From the NCBI RefSeq assembly GCF_900637185.1, contig NZ_LR134352.1, forward strand, positions 1-64,000: a stretch of 64,000 nucleotides of DNA, read 5' to 3'. Each line of letters starts with the position of its first letter. Positions within the stretch are counted from its first letter, which is position 1. The translations under genes were made by a program, and so were the position numbers. Under the pieces are notes generated by a model. The model saw nothing but the letters and a program-made list of their open reading frames with translations, made no database searches and was not told the origin of the DNA. The DNA comes from Nocardia asteroides (lineage in GTDB: Bacteria; Actinomycetota; Actinomycetes; Mycobacteriales; Mycobacteriaceae). Below are positions 41,001 to 50,506 of this stretch, piece after piece.

Positions 41001-42313
41001 GCGCCGCCCCGGACGACTCCACCGCGCCGGACGAGCCCGGCTCCGGCGGCCTCGGTTCCCCCGCCCCGCAGCCGGTGTCGGGCCCCACGCTGCCGCAGCC
41101 TGCGGGCCGTGGCGGAGCGATCGTGCTGGAACGCCCACTCGCACCCACCCCCACCCCCGCACCCGCCCGCGCCCAGCGGTCTGCACCCGCACCGTTCACC
41201 CGCCACTCCCCGGTGCGCGCGACGCTCATGCGCAATGAGATCCTCAGCTCGCCCGGCTCGCCGAAAGAGGTGCGCCGCTTCGGTTTCGACCTGCACGACC
41301 TGGACGCCAGCTATGAGGTCGGCGATTCGCTCGGCGTGCTGCCCGCCAACGGCCCCGAGCTGGTCACCGAGTGGCTGACCGCCACCGGCCTGGACGGTCG
41401 CCGCGTGATCGAACTCGACGACCGTGAACTCACCCTCACCGAGGCGCTGCGGTCGCACTACGACATCACCAAGGTGAGCCAGGACCTGCTCGGCTTCATC
41501 GCCGAACGCAACCCACACCCCCAGCTGGCCAAGCTGCTGCGCCGGGACAACCGCAACGAGCTCGCCAACTATCTGTGGGACCGCCAGGCGGTGGACGTGC
41601 TGCGTGACTTCCCGGTGCGCACCGACCTGGTCGACTGGCTCGGCACGCTGAAAAAGCTGCAGCCGCGCCAGTATTCGATCTCATCGAGCCCGCTGACCAC
41701 CCCGGACGAGGTACAGCTGACCGTCGGTGTGGTTCGCTACGGCGAACCGGCCGGCGACACCGCGCGCCGCGGCGGAGTGTGCTCGACCTTCCTCGCCGAT
41801 CGGGCCGGCGCCGAGGTGCCGATCTTCCTGCAGCGCGCACCGCATTTCCGGCCGCCGCTGGACCCGAACGCCCCGATGATCATGGTCGGTCCGGGCACCG
41901 GCATCGCTCCTTTCCGTGGGTTCCTGCACGAACGCCGGGCCGTCGGGGCGACCGGACGCAACTGGCTGTTCTTCGGCGACCAGCACGCCGCCCAGAACTT
42001 CTACTACCGGACCGAACTCGAGGACATGTTCCGTTCCGGCTTCCTGACCCGTCTCGACCTGGCCTTCTCCCGTGACCAGCGGGAGCGGATCTACGTGCAG
42101 CACCGGATGATCGAGCACGGCGCCGAGCTGTGGTCGTGGCTGCGCGAGGGCGGCTACTTCTATGTGTGCGGTGACGCCGCCCGGATGGCCAAGGACGTCG
42201 ACGACACCCTGCTGAAGATCGCCCGGATCCACGGCAAGCTGGACGAGGCGGGCGCCCTGGCCTTCAAGAAGCAGCTCGTCGCCGAGAAGCGCTACGTCCG
42301 CGACGTGTACTGA
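38096..42313 (+). CDS. Assimilatory nitrate reductase fused to sulfite-reductase-type flavoprotein
   Basis: This 1405-residue protein joins a molybdenum enzyme to its reductase. Residues 15-60 hold the 4Fe-4S cysteines ([10 protein letters not shown], later GRLCTKG). The Mo-bisMGD domain runs to about 600 ([18 protein letters not shown]), and the dinucleotide-binding domain follows ([12 protein letters not shown]). A CysJ-like lead-in precedes a flavodoxin domain ([19 protein letters not shown], near 830), a Pro/Ala linker, and an FAD/NADPH module ([10 protein letters not shown] near 1191; [12 protein letters not shown] near 1266). It should pass electrons from NADPH to nitrate within one chain. 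ATG 38096 is chosen; GTG 38078 and ATG 38084 are possible. Confidence 0.9.
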   Translation: MTGADFRDADTVRTQCSYCGVGCGISVQTKTDQSGARLIAKVSGDKLHPANAGRLCTKGATHAEMMAAPGRMETAYHRPERGQVPVPLPVDEAVHETAARLRAILDEHGPDAIALYVSGQMSLEAQYLATKLAKGYLRTKHIEANSRLCMASAGTGYKQSLGADGPPGSYDDFEHADLFFVSGANMADCHPILFLRMAERLKAGAKLIVVDPRRTETAARADLFLQIAPGTDLALLNGLLHLLVADGAIDAGFIAEHTEGWDAMPEFLADYPPARVAELTGLAEADIRTAATMIAEAGEWMSLWTMGLNQSTHGTWNTNALVNLHLATGAICRPGSGPFSLTGQPNAMGGREMGYMGPGLPGQRSLLSPADRTFVETAWDLPAGTLRTEAGPGTIDMFRGLADGEIKGAWIICTNPVATVANRKTVIAGLEAAELVVVQDAYTETATNAYADLLLPATLWAEADAVMVNSERNVTLLRQSVDPVGDARPDWLLIAQVATAMGFPGFDFASSADVFDELRRFTNPATGYDLSGMSYDRLREGPMQWPCADAETPRNPIRYVNDGVHQPLHTAADGTVPRLAFATPSRRAVFFARPHLPAAELPDDDYPFLLNTGRLQHQWHTMTKTGKVAKLTKLNGTPFVEVHPDDAQRLGLASGDQLEIASRRGRAVLPVQISDRVRPGDCFAPFHWNDEQGEYLTINAVTNDAVDPASLQPEFKACAVALRRVGPATAPEQAPAQPVQLPAQPGPHPLAGILGLDAGTAPTLSETERIYLGGYLAALQSLPVTGQPVLPAGAPLSAQSRLWVDGLLAGMYSRTAADPATEPTPAAPVTVLWASQTGNAEELAATVAARLSAAGFLPTLLDMDSCELSALTGDILLVTSTFGDGGPPDNGADFWTRLEDSIVRLNGVRYAVFALGDSSYDDFCGHGRKLDRLFAERGAKPLAARVDSEPDFADAADRWLDEVLAALGSAAPDDSTAPDEPGSGGLGSPAPQPVSGPTLPQPAGRGGAIVLERPLAPTPTPAPARAQRSAPAPFTRHSPVRATLMRNEILSSPGSPKEVRRFGFDLHDLDASYEVGDSLGVLPANGPELVTEWLTATGLDGRRVIELDDRELTLTEALRSHYDITKVSQDLLGFIAERNPHPQLAKLLRRDNRNELANYLWDRQAVDVLRDFPVRTDLVDWLGTLKKLQPRQYSISSSPLTTPDEVQLTVGVVRYGEPAGDTARRGGVCSTFLADRAGAEVPIFLQRAPHFRPPLDPNAPMIMVGPGTGIAPFRGFLHERRAVGATGRNWLFFGDQHAAQNFYYRTELEDMFRSGFLTRLDLAFSRDQRERIYVQHRMIEHGAELWSWLREGGYFYVCGDAARMAKDVDDTLLKIARIHGKLDEAGALAFKKQLVAEKRYVRDVY

Positions 42314-42314
42314 T

Positions 42315-43358
42315 TCACGCCGCCCGGACCGCGGGCGGGTTCAGCCGGGCGAAGTCGGGCAGCCGGTGGTACGGGTAGTACGGGTACGGCGGCGTGGTGG
42401 CACTGGCGGCGTCGAGCGCGGCCAGGTGTTCCGGCTCGAGCTGCCAGCCGACGGCACCCAGGTTCTGGCGTAGCTGCTCCTCGTTGCGGGCACCGATGAG
42501 AACGCTGGCGACCGTGGGCCGGGTGAGCAGCCAGTTGAGCGAGATCTGCGGGACGCTGCGGCCGGTCTCCTCGGCGATCCGGTCGAGCACGTCGACGATG
42601 TCGTAGAGGTGCTCGTCCTCGACGGGCGGACCCGCCTGCGCGGTCTCGTGCAGCCTGCTGCCCGCGGGGAGCGGCTGACCCCGGCGCACCTTGCCGGTGA
42701 GCCTGCCCCAGCCCAGCGGGCTCCACACGATCGCGCCGACACCCTGATCGACGCCCAGCGGCATCAGTTCCCACTCGTAGTCGCGACCGACGAGCGAGTA
42801 GTACACCTGGTGCGCGACCGGCTTCTCCAGGCCGAGCGCCTCGGCCGTGGACAGCGTCTTCATCAGTTCCCAGCCGGCGAAGTTGGAGACGCCGACGTAG
42901 CGGATCTTGCCCGCCCGCACGAGATCGTCCAGCGCGGTGAGAGTTTCGGCCAGCGGGGTGCCCGCGTCGAAGGCGTGCAGCTGGAACAGGTCCAAGTAGT
43001 CGGTATCGAGGCGGCGCAGCGACGCCTCGACCGCGCGGATCAGCCGGGCCCGGCCCGCGCCCGCCTCGTGCGGGCCGGGACCGGTGGGCAGGGCCGACTT
43101 GGTGGACAGCAGCACCTGCTCGCGCCGGCCCTTGATCGCCGCGCCGAGCACCTCCTCCGAGGCGCCCTCGGAGTAGACATCGGCCGTGTCGAAGAGCGTG
43201 ACGCCCGCCTCCAAGCTGATGTCGACCAGACGCCTGGCCTGCGCCGCGTCGGTGTCGCCCCAGGCGCTGAACAGGGCGCCGCGTCCGCCGAAGGTGCCCG
43301 CGCCGAAACCGAGCGCGGGAACCATCAGACCCGATGCGCCGAGCCGCCGGTACTCCAT
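42315..43358 (-). CDS. Aldo/keto reductase, full catalytic tetrad
   Basis: The 347-residue NADPH-type oxidoreductase has all four catalytic residues: Asp and Tyr in FDTADVYSEGASEE, Lys in LLSTKSAL, and His in LDLFQLHAFD. IRYVGVSNFAGWEL and SVLIGARNEEQLRQNL are typical of the YajO/AKR11-12 group. ATG 43358 follows TAGGAG. It is convergent with the nitrate reductase gene and divergent from a TetR regulator that probably controls it. Substrate unknown. Confidence 0.9.
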   Translation of the reverse strand: MEYRRLGASGLMVPALGFGAGTFGGRGALFSAWGDTDAAQARRLVDISLEAGVTLFDTADVYSEGASEEVLGAAIKGRREQVLLSTKSALPTGPGPHEAGAGRARLIRAVEASLRRLDTDYLDLFQLHAFDAGTPLAETLTALDDLVRAGKIRYVGVSNFAGWELMKTLSTAEALGLEKPVAHQVYYSLVGRDYEWELMPLGVDQGVGAIVWSPLGWGRLTGKVRRGQPLPAGSRLHETAQAGPPVEDEHLYDIVDVLDRIAEETGRSVPQISLNWLLTRPTVASVLIGARNEEQLRQNLGAVGWQLEPEHLAALDAASATTPPYPYYPYHRLPDFARLNPPAVRAA

Positions 43359-43360
43359 GA

Positions 43361-43441
43361 GAACTCCTAAAGGGTCTATAGTTCCGTTAACACTTCGGAC
43401 AGTACACCTGTCGCGCGCTAAATGAAACTGGAGTTCCGTTA
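43361..43441. promoter_or_regulatory. Shared promoter of the aldo/keto reductase and TetR genes
   Basis: In the 82-bp gap AGTTCCGTTA occurs twice (43380-43389 and 43432-43441). GAACTCC (43361-43367) and GGAGTTC (43430-43436) are inverted. GACAG-TACAC-CTGTC (43398-43412) is a small central palindrome. Any of these could be the TetR operator; the set suggests more than one binding site. Confidence 0.4.
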
Positions 43442-44052
43442 TGAATCACGACATCGCCTGGCCGGGCTCTGTTCGCCCAGGTGGGCGCACCGCCCGGGTC
43501 CGCGAATCGGTGTTGCAGGTGGCCGGGGACCTGCTCGCCGATCGCGGCTTCGCCCAGCTCGATCTCACCGAGATCGCCGCGACGGCGGGCGTGGGCAAGA
43601 CGACGGTCTACCGCCGCTGGCGCACCCCGGCGGGCCTGGTCGCCGATCTGCTCGTCGACATGGCCGAGACGTCGCTGCCCCGCTCCGACGCGGGCAGCCT
43701 GCTCGACGACCTCACCGCCAACGCCCGGCTGGTCGCGCAGACCCTCGCCGATCCCCGCCAGGGCAACCTGTTCCGCGCGGTCATCGCCGCGGCCACCGCC
43801 GACGAACTCACCGCCACCGCACTGCACACCTTCTACGACACCCGGCTCACCGAGTGGGCGCCGTGCGTGGCGGCCGCCGTCGAGCGCGGCGAGGCGCCGC
43901 CGGGCACCGACCCGAGGGCGGTGCTGTCGGCGGTTTCCGCGCCGCTGTACTACCGGCTGCTGGCCAGCGGCGACCCCATCGACGAGGCGGCCGCCGACCA
44001 GTCGGCGCGGGCGGCCACCCTCGCCACCATCGGGGGCGCCTTCGTCCGCTAG
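43441..44052 (+). CDS. TetR-family repressor
   Basis: The 203-residue protein has the N-terminal HTH (RESVLQVAGDLLADRGFAQLDLTEIAATAGVGKTTVYRRWRTPAGLVADLL) and a helical C-terminal ligand domain of the TetR_C_16/AcrR-like type. ATG 43441 follows TGGAG. It is divergent from an aldo/keto reductase and is the likely repressor of that gene and of itself. Its stop is immediately next to the stop of a convergent membrane-protein gene. Ligand unknown. Confidence 0.9.
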   Translation: MNHDIAWPGSVRPGGRTARVRESVLQVAGDLLADRGFAQLDLTEIAATAGVGKTTVYRRWRTPAGLVADLLVDMAETSLPRSDAGSLLDDLTANARLVAQTLADPRQGNLFRAVIAAATADELTATALHTFYDTRLTEWAPCVAAAVERGEAPPGTDPRAVLSAVSAPLYYRLLASGDPIDEAAADQSARAATLATIGGAFVR

Positions 44053-44808
44053 CTACTTGGTGACGAATCCGCCCAGTACGCGCTGGTATTCGGCGAGATC
44101 GGGCTCGGTGTGGATCTTCGGGTCCTCGCCCTTGGTGAGCACCGAATACGGGCAGTCGGGCGTCGACTTGCCCGACATCCGCACCGTGGCGACCTCGCGG
44201 CCGGTCCTGGCCTCGCGGATGGTCACCTCGTAGCGGCCCTGGTAGAGCGGCAGGCTGCTGCTGGTGAACTTGCAGTCGGTGAGGAACGGGCCGTCGTCGG
44301 GTTCGTCGAGGCAGGCGATGAGCTGCACATCGGCCGGTTTCAGGCCGCTGCCGCCCCATTCGCGCGGCGTCTGCGAACCGCCGAGCTCCGCCTGCGAGAC
44401 GCCGACCTGGTCCTGCACGAAGGCGACCACCGGATGCGGTGCGGGCCCGGTGAATTCGGCCGAGCCGGGGAAGAACTTCCCGCCCATGTCGTGACAGGCC
44501 GACTCCATGTCGCGTACTTCGGCCAGCGTGCCCTCGTACGCCTTGGGCGTCCAGAACGTCCAGTACACCGCGTAGCCCACCGCGCCGAGGACGACGACCA
44601 GCGCGATCACCCCCACCGCGCGCGATTGCCTGCCGAACAGCGGACCGGTGGCGCCGGTGCGTTTGCGCACCGTCACGACGACGATCGCGATGATCGGTGC
44701 GAGCGCGAGCAGCGCGAAGATCACCCCCACCACCGCACTGCCACTGGTGAAGGCCATCCAGGAGAACAACCCGGCCAGGCCCATCAGAATCAGAACAACT
44801 TGCAGCAC
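44053..44808 (-). CDS. Membrane protein of unknown function
   Basis: The 251-residue protein has three N-terminal hydrophobic stretches (VVLILMGLAGLFSWMAF, GVIFALLALAPIIAIVVVTV, GVIALVVVLGAVGYAVYWTFW) followed by a soluble domain of about 160 residues with Cys residues in ESACHDMGGKFFP, LIACLDEP, LTDCKF and TPDCPYS, which could form two disulfides outside the membrane. I do not recognise a family. It starts close to ATG 44808 with no strong ribosome site (TTGCAGCACAACAAAA context). It is within the menaquinone region but shows no link to the pathway. Confidence 0.75.
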   Translation of the reverse strand: MLQVVLILMGLAGLFSWMAFTSGSAVVGVIFALLALAPIIAIVVVTVRKRTGATGPLFGRQSRAVGVIALVVVLGAVGYAVYWTFWTPKAYEGTLAEVRDMESACHDMGGKFFPGSAEFTGPAPHPVVAFVQDQVGVSQAELGGSQTPREWGGSGLKPADVQLIACLDEPDDGPFLTDCKFTSSSLPLYQGRYEVTIREARTGREVATVRMSGKSTPDCPYSVLTKGEDPKIHTEPDLAEYQRVLGGFVTK

Positions 44809-44851
44809 AACAAAACCCCCCAGGTTTTACGTCGAACGTGCTGCGACCGTA

Positions 44852-45442
44852 TCAAACCCCCCGGTCCGCAGCGAGGCGCCAACCGGGGTCGCGCCCGGTC
44901 AGACCGAGCAGCCGTTCGAGGGCGGGCGCGTCGTCGGGCACCGCGACCACCGGGCCGAACAGACCGGGCGTGCCCGACGGGTCGGTGTCGCGCAGGAATT
45001 CGTGCAGGATCGGCAGGTAGCCGGGATCGACGGTCACGGCTTGCCCGGTGGCACTGGCCAGGTCCCACGCGTGGATGGTGACCTCGTCGAGCGCGACCAT
45101 CGCCATGACGGGCGCGGGCATCACCACGCCGCCCGCCTCCGCGTCGCCGTCCCAGGCGGCCGGGACGCGCCAGGCCTCGGTGAGCGCCGCGAGGTGGGCG
45201 GGGATCAGCGCGCGCCACTCGGCGGGCAACGCGTCGTCCAGGCTCGGCGGCGCGGAGTTGCCCGCGGATTCCTTGGTGGCGGCCTGCCGGAAGGCCTCGG
45301 TCAGCCCGACGACGTGGGCGAGCAACTGGCGCACCGAGGTGTCGGCGCACGGGGTGGGCGCGTCGAGCTGGTCGTCGGCGATCCCGGCGACCACCGCGCC
45401 GAGAGTGTGGGCGGCGGGGGCGAAGTCGAACTGCGGTTCCAT
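44852..45442 (-). CDS. TIGR03086-type metal-binding (mycothiol-dependent-like) protein
   Basis: ATG 45442 follows CAGGAG by 5 bases. The 196-residue protein has the DinB/maleylpyruvate-isomerase-like helical fold: QLDAPTPCADTSVRQLLAHVVGLTEAF at the N-terminus supplies the first His, and DEVTIHAWDLASATGQ the later His, as in actinobacterial TIGR03086 proteins. Such proteins may use mycothiol, but the reaction here is unknown. It is a single gene between unrelated neighbours. Confidence 0.85.
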   Translation of the reverse strand: MEPQFDFAPAAHTLGAVVAGIADDQLDAPTPCADTSVRQLLAHVVGLTEAFRQAATKESAGNSAPPSLDDALPAEWRALIPAHLAALTEAWRVPAAWDGDAEAGGVVMPAPVMAMVALDEVTIHAWDLASATGQAVTVDPGYLPILHEFLRDTDPSGTPGLFGPVVAVPDDAPALERLLGLTGRDPGWRLAADRGV

Positions 45443-45598
45443 GGGCGCTCCTGAACGAGACGGACTCCTACACCGGTACAGACGACACGGGCGCCGCGAA
45501 CTCATCGCCGAGCGGGTTGCCGAGCGGCCGGGATCGGCGCACCCTGGTAGGCGGAACGATCAGCGACACCCGTGCGACCGCCGACCGAGGAGCACCCG

Positions 45599-45844
45599 AT
45601 GATCGACTACGAATCCGCCCGACCGCTGGACGAGGTCCCCGAGGCCGACCGGATCGAGCAGGAGCAGTCCGCCTTCGCCGGCAACGATCCGGACGATCCC
45701 GCGTACCTCGACACCGCCGAATACTCCGACGAGGTGGCCGCCACCGTCGACCGCGACGCCGACAGAGCCAATCCGGCCGATGTGCTCGAGCAGACCATCG
45801 AGGTCCCCTACGACGACGAATTCGACGAGGGCGAGGAGCCCTAG
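45599..45844 (+). CDS. Small highly acidic protein of unknown function
   Basis: ATG 45599 follows GAGGAG at 6 bases and gives 81 residues, beginning [21 protein letters not shown]. More than a third of the residues are Asp or Glu and there is almost no hydrophobic core, so it is probably disordered. The last codons overlap the end of menD by 4 bases, tail to tail. I do not recognise a family. Similar acidic frames are often conserved next to menD in nocardiae as far as I can tell, but I cannot verify this. Confidence 0.65.
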   Translation: MIDYESARPLDEVPEADRIEQEQSAFAGNDPDDPAYLDTAEYSDEVAATVDRDADRANPADVLEQTIEVPYDDEFDEGEEP

Positions 45845-47472
45845 CCCTCGATCTTCGCGCGCACGGTGGCGTGCAGTTCGCGCAGGCTGGACCGCTCGGT
45901 GGCGACCTCGAGCACGCGCAGCCCGTGCGCGTCCGCGGTCAGTTCGACCGCCAGTTCCTCGGGGTCCACCTGCCGGTGTGGGATGCGGTAGGCCGCGCAC
46001 AGCGCGGCCAGATCCATGCCGTGCGGGGTACCGAAGACCCGCTCGAAGACGCCCGCGTACTGCGGGTCGCCCTGTTCGAGCAGCTCGAAGATGCCGCCGC
46101 CGTCGTCGTTGGCGACCACGATCGTCAGGTTGTCGGGGCGCGGTTCGCCGCGTCCGATGAGCAGGCCGGACGCGTCGTGCAGGAAGGTGAGGTCGCCCAT
46201 CAGCGCGACCGTGCGACCCGGATGGGCCAGTGCCGCGCCGACCGCGCCGGAGACGGTGCCGTCGATCCCGGCGACGCCGCGGTTGGACAGCACCCGCACG
46301 CCGGGCCGGGGATGGGAGACCAGCGCGGCGTCGCGCACCGGATTGGACGCACCGAGCAGCAGCTGATCGCCCTCCCGCAGCGCGTCCATGACGACGGCCG
46401 CCACATGCAGGCCGGTGGCCTTGGGATGGGTCGCGAGTTCGTCGCGCACCACGTCCTGGGCCTGCCGGTTCAGTTCGGCGCAGCGCGTGAGCCATTCCGG
46501 TCGCGGCGCGCCGGTGGTGACCGCGCGGGTACCGGTGCCGACGACATTGCCGGAGACATCGGGCCAGCGCGGACCGGTGGTGAGCGCGAAGACGGTGACC
46601 TCGGGATCGGCCAGTACCCGCGAGACCTGCCGGTGCAGGGTGGGCCTGCCGGTGATGATCGCCTGCGTCGGCTTCAGCAGCGGCAGCGCGAGCGGGTGCA
46701 GGGCCGGGCCGTGCATGGGTGCGGTGGGTTCGGCCACCGTCGGCAGCTCGGCGAGTTCGGGCAGCAACCGCGCGCCGTGACCGGAGATGACCACCGTGTC
46801 GGGCGTCAGGTCGATGTCGAGGGGCACGTCGAGGGTGGCGTACTGGGTGGCGGTCCACGGCCGGTCGGCGTCGCGGCCTGCGGGCAGCGGATCGTCGGAC
46901 AGCTCCGGCACCAGCGGTTCCCGCAGCGGGATGTCGAACTGCACCGGCCCGGCGTTGCCGGATCTGGTGCCGCGGGCCGCGGCCAGCACCCGGCACACCG
47001 AGGATCGCCACACGCTGTTCTGGCGCGGGTACACCGACTCCCCCGCCTCGGCCTCGGCCAGACCCAGGCTGATGGTGGCGCGCACCTGCGAGCCGAACAG
47101 CCCGAGCTGCTCCACGGTCTGGTTGGCGCCGGTGCCCAGCATCTCGTAGGGCCGGTTGGCGCTCACCACGATCAGCGGCACCCGCGCGTAGTTGGCTTCC
47201 AGGACCGCGGGGCCCAGGTTGGCGACGGCGGTACCCGAGGTCATCACCACCGGCACCGGCCGTCCGGACGACACCGCCAGGCCGACCGCGAGGAAGCCCG
47301 CGGTGCGCTCGTCGATGCGCATGTGCAGCCGCAACCGGCCCGCCGCGTCGGCTGCCTGCAGGGCGAAGGCCAGTGGGGCGTTACGCGATCCGGGACACAG
47401 CACCACCTCGCGGACGCCGCCGCGCACGAGCTCGTCGACGACCACTCGTGCCTGCGCAGTTGACGGATTCAC
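45841..47472 (-). CDS. menD: SEPHCHC synthase (menaquinone pathway)
   Basis: MenD joins 2-oxoglutarate to isochorismate with thiamine diphosphate (TPP). The 543-residue protein has the N-terminal [33 protein letters not shown] with the conserved Glu region ([16 protein letters not shown]), and the C-terminal TPP/Mg motif [13 protein letters not shown] ... [14 protein letters not shown] 47472 is the likely start, without a clear Shine-Dalgarno. It is the Rv0555 equivalent. Its position on the minus strand, away from menF and menC, indicates a single-gene unit. Confidence 0.96.
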   Translation of the reverse strand: MNPSTAQARVVVDELVRGGVREVVLCPGSRNAPLAFALQAADAAGRLRLHMRIDERTAGFLAVGLAVSSGRPVPVVMTSGTAVANLGPAVLEANYARVPLIVVSANRPYEMLGTGANQTVEQLGLFGSQVRATISLGLAEAEAGESVYPRQNSVWRSSVCRVLAAARGTRSGNAGPVQFDIPLREPLVPELSDDPLPAGRDADRPWTATQYATLDVPLDIDLTPDTVVISGHGARLLPELAELPTVAEPTAPMHGPALHPLALPLLKPTQAIITGRPTLHRQVSRVLADPEVTVFALTTGPRWPDVSGNVVGTGTRAVTTGAPRPEWLTRCAELNRQAQDVVRDELATHPKATGLHVAAVVMDALREGDQLLLGASNPVRDAALVSHPRPGVRVLSNRGVAGIDGTVSGAVGAALAHPGRTVALMGDLTFLHDASGLLIGRGEPRPDNLTIVVANDDGGGIFELLEQGDPQYAGVFERVFGTPHGMDLAALCAAYRIPHRQVDPEELAVELTADAHGLRVLEVATERSSLRELHATVRAKIEG

Positions 47473-47641
47473 AATCCCAGACTGTCAGACCGGTCGGCAC
47501 CCGTCTGCCCCCGGCCCGCGTTGTCTACGTCACCGGGTCCGCGCAGGGCACCACCATGAACACGGCCGACGAATACCGGAGAATAGCCGGACACAGGTTC
47601 TCGCATTTTCACAGCTTTGCAATAAGAAGGTAAAAGAAAAG

Positions 47642-47678
47642 AAATCCGGCGGCGGGTTCGGCACCCGCCGCCGGATTT
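47642..47678 (-). terminator. Terminator of the small secreted-protein gene
   Basis: AAATCCGGCGGCGGGT and its perfect 16-bp complement enclose a 5-base loop. On the minus strand it is followed by CTTTTCTTTTACC, a clear T-rich run. The rest of 47473-47721 shows no gene. Confidence 0.88.
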
Positions 47679-47721
47679 ATCGGCCGCGTCGAACAATAGC
47701 GGCCGGCACTGCACGATCAGA

Positions 47722-48000
47722 TCATTCGGCGGGCGCGGCGAGGCCCTGGAGGCCGGTCACGGACTCGATGATGTTGAGCACCGCGGAGGTGGCGCTGTCG
47801 ACGGCACCGCTGCCGGACTCCAGCACGCTCGAACCGGCGGCCGAGCCGCTGAGCACGTCGGCCGAGCCCGAGGACAGCCCGGCGAGCTCGGCGGATCCGG
47901 TGCCCGAGCCCGTCTCGGCGTTGGCGGCGGCCGGGCCGACGAGCATGACGGCGGCGGCAGCGGTGAAACCGGCGGCGGCGAGGGTCTTGCGAGAGATCAT
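47722..48000 (-). CDS. Small secreted Gly/Ser-rich protein
   Basis: I start at ATG 48000 with AAGGAAG upstream because the product then opens with a standard signal peptide: MISRKTLAAAGFTAAAAVML, cleavage near ANAETG. The mature part of about 64 residues is Gly/Ser/Ala-rich (GSGTGSAELAGLSSGSADVLSGSAAGSSVLESGSGA) and ends in an amphipathic segment (AVLNIIESVTGLQGL). A longer frame to 48279 lacks any ribosome site. Small secreted proteins like this are common in nocardiae; function unknown. A strong terminator follows. Confidence 0.7.
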   Translation of the reverse strand: MISRKTLAAAGFTAAAAVMLVGPAAANAETGSGTGSAELAGLSSGSADVLSGSAAGSSVLESGSGAVDSATSAVLNIIESVTGLQGLAAPAE

Positions 48001-48375
48001 GAAACCTGACTTCCTTTCGACCTGCGCAATGCAGTCATTTACGTCCGTACCGAGCGGAAGGAACATTTCCGGGGAAATAGCTGTATCGAACCGCTCGAGG
48101 GCAACGTAATCGATCGGATGCGGCATTAGCCAGTCGTTCGCGAGCCGACGGAAAAGACGGCAACCCGCATTTTTCCTGCTGTTCACCCCGGGGGTGTGCT
48201 CGCTCACAGCCCGGCGCCCGGAATCACGCTCCGACCGGGCCTGCGCCCGCGCGGCGGAAACCGGCGTGAGTGTGGTCACCCCGGCACGCGAAAGGCCGGT
48301 GCGATCCGGGTGGACACCCGATCACGCACCGGCCTCTCGTGACGATCTCAGCGCGGGGGCCGCCCCGCTGGGGAC
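48001..48375. other. Intergenic stretch without a supported gene
   Basis: Between the small secreted protein and the DUF6918-like gene I see no convincing gene. It contains the promoter region of the secreted protein (AT-richer around 48030-48180) and, near its far end, a terminator. No repeat, tRNA or known leader was noticed. Confidence 0.5.
48292..48334 (-). terminator. Terminator after the DUF6918-like gene
   Basis: AGGCCGGTGCG (48292-48302) pairs with CGCACCGGCCT (48324-48334), with a second partial stem (CGGGT/ACCCG) inside. On the minus strand TTTCGC follows. It lies about 40 bases past the gene. Confidence 0.7.
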
Positions 48376-48822
48376 TCAGCCCGCGTGCTTCTGCACCAGG
48401 TCGGCCACGCGCGGCAGGGCCTCGACGACGTGCTTCTTGGCCGAACCACGCATGGAGGAGTACACCTTCTGCAGGGCGGGACGGCTCGACGCGTCGGCGC
48501 GGGCGTCGGTCACGGCCAGCAGCGACTCGGCGACCTCGTCGGACTTCGAGGTCAGCAGGTCGGCGAAGGTGCCGGTGCCCGAGGTGGTGAATTCGGCCCA
48601 GTACGGCTGGAGCTGGTCGAGCAGCTTCGGCGCCAGCGAGGCCAGCGCGTCGGGGACGATGGTCGGGCTGATCTTCTTGACCGCCGCGTAGCCACCCTTC
48701 ACGGCCAGGCCGGACGCACCACCTTTGTCCGAGACCTCGGCGTCGAGAACCTCGACGGCGTCGGCAAGGAAAGCCGGACGCTTGGTGTCGTCGAGCAGGG
48801 ATTCAGACAGCGCTGCAACCAC
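48376..48822 (-). CDS. DUF6918-like helical protein
   Basis: GTG 48822 follows GGAGGA by 7 bases and gives 148 residues: LSESLLDDTKRPAFLADAVEVLDAEVSDKGGASGLAVKGGYAAVKKISPTIVPDAL and so on. This matches a mycolic-acid actinobacterial family that I recall as DUF6918, an all-helical cytosolic protein of unknown role. The C-terminal half has SKSDEVAESLLAVTDARAD and VEALPRVADLVQKHAG. It is divergent from menB. In M. tuberculosis a similar protein is not one I can name. Confidence 0.75.
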   Translation of the reverse strand: MVAALSESLLDDTKRPAFLADAVEVLDAEVSDKGGASGLAVKGGYAAVKKISPTIVPDALASLAPKLLDQLQPYWAEFTTSGTGTFADLLTSKSDEVAESLLAVTDARADASSRPALQKVYSSMRGSAKKHVVEALPRVADLVQKHAG

Positions 48823-48963
48823 TTTCAGGTTCCTCCGGATCGGTTCGTTGAACGAGCAGCCGCAACTATACGCACAGGGTCGGCGAAACACGCGCCGACC
48901 GCTCGAGCTGCGGTGTTACGACCTCGTACCGGTCCGCCGGACGGTAGGGCAATAATCGTGGTC

Positions 48964-49857
<894 letters not shown>

Positions 49858-49869
49858 GAACGGACTGCC

Positions 49870-50262
49870 ATGGACATTCTCAACAGCCGGATCATCGTGC
49901 GGCCCAGCGACTATGCCGCCACGCTGGCGTTCTACCGGGACGGCCTCGGCCTGGCGATCGCCAGGGAGTACCCGGGCGGCACGGTGTTCTTCGCCGGTCA
50001 GGGGCTGCTCGAGGTCGCCGCGCACGGTGGCAGCGGCGAACCCGGCCGCTTCGACGGCGCGATCTGGTTGCAGGTGCGCGATGTCGCCGACGCGGCGGCG
50101 GAGTTGGCGCTGAAGGGAATTCCGATCGAGCGCGCGCCCGTGCTCGAGCCGTGGGGTCTGTGGGAGATGTGGCTGCGTGACCCCGACGGCGTGGCCATCG
50201 TGCTGGTACAGGTTCCCGCCGAACACCCGATTCGGCGGGATCCGCGCTGGTCGGCGGAGTGA
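49870..50262 (+). CDS. VOC-family protein of the menB-menE interval
   Basis: The 130-residue protein has paired VOC modules: SRIIVRPSDYAATLAFYRDGLGLAIAREYPGGTVFFAGQG and AIWLQVRDVADAAAELALKGIPIERAP, ending RDPDGVAIVLVQVP. It follows menB by 12 bases and probably shares its mRNA. The same neighbour is found at Rv0546c. The conserved position suggests a link to menaquinone or redox chemistry, but no activity can be assigned. Confidence 0.85.
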   Translation: MDILNSRIIVRPSDYAATLAFYRDGLGLAIAREYPGGTVFFAGQGLLEVAAHGGSGEPGRFDGAIWLQVRDVADAAAELALKGIPIERAPVLEPWGLWEMWLRDPDGVAIVLVQVPAEHPIRRDPRWSAE

Positions 50263-50277
50263 ACGAGGGGCTGTGGA

Positions 50278-50308
50278 GCCGGACCCGAGTTGCCGAACCG
50301 GGTCCGGC
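50278..50308 (+). terminator. Hairpin after the menB-VOC operon
   Basis: GCCGGACCCG and its perfect 10-bp complement CGGGTCCGGC enclose 11 bases. There is no T tract. It lies 16 bases past the VOC stop; the remaining ~200 bases before menE show no gene. Confidence 0.6.
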
Positions 50309-50506
50309 CGCGCACGATAGCTGCGAGCAAGCGCCCGACCGTCGTCGTCCGGACCGCAGTGCGAGTTCTGTCCGTCTACTGAATCGCAGCCGCTATGCCT
50401 TTCGTACCGTTTCCCGGCAAACCGACCCGTTGGCCGGGTCTCGTCGGCCACATGACACGATCGAAGCCGTGAGGGAGCGCAACAGGCTGTATCGGGAGGT
50501 GGTGGC

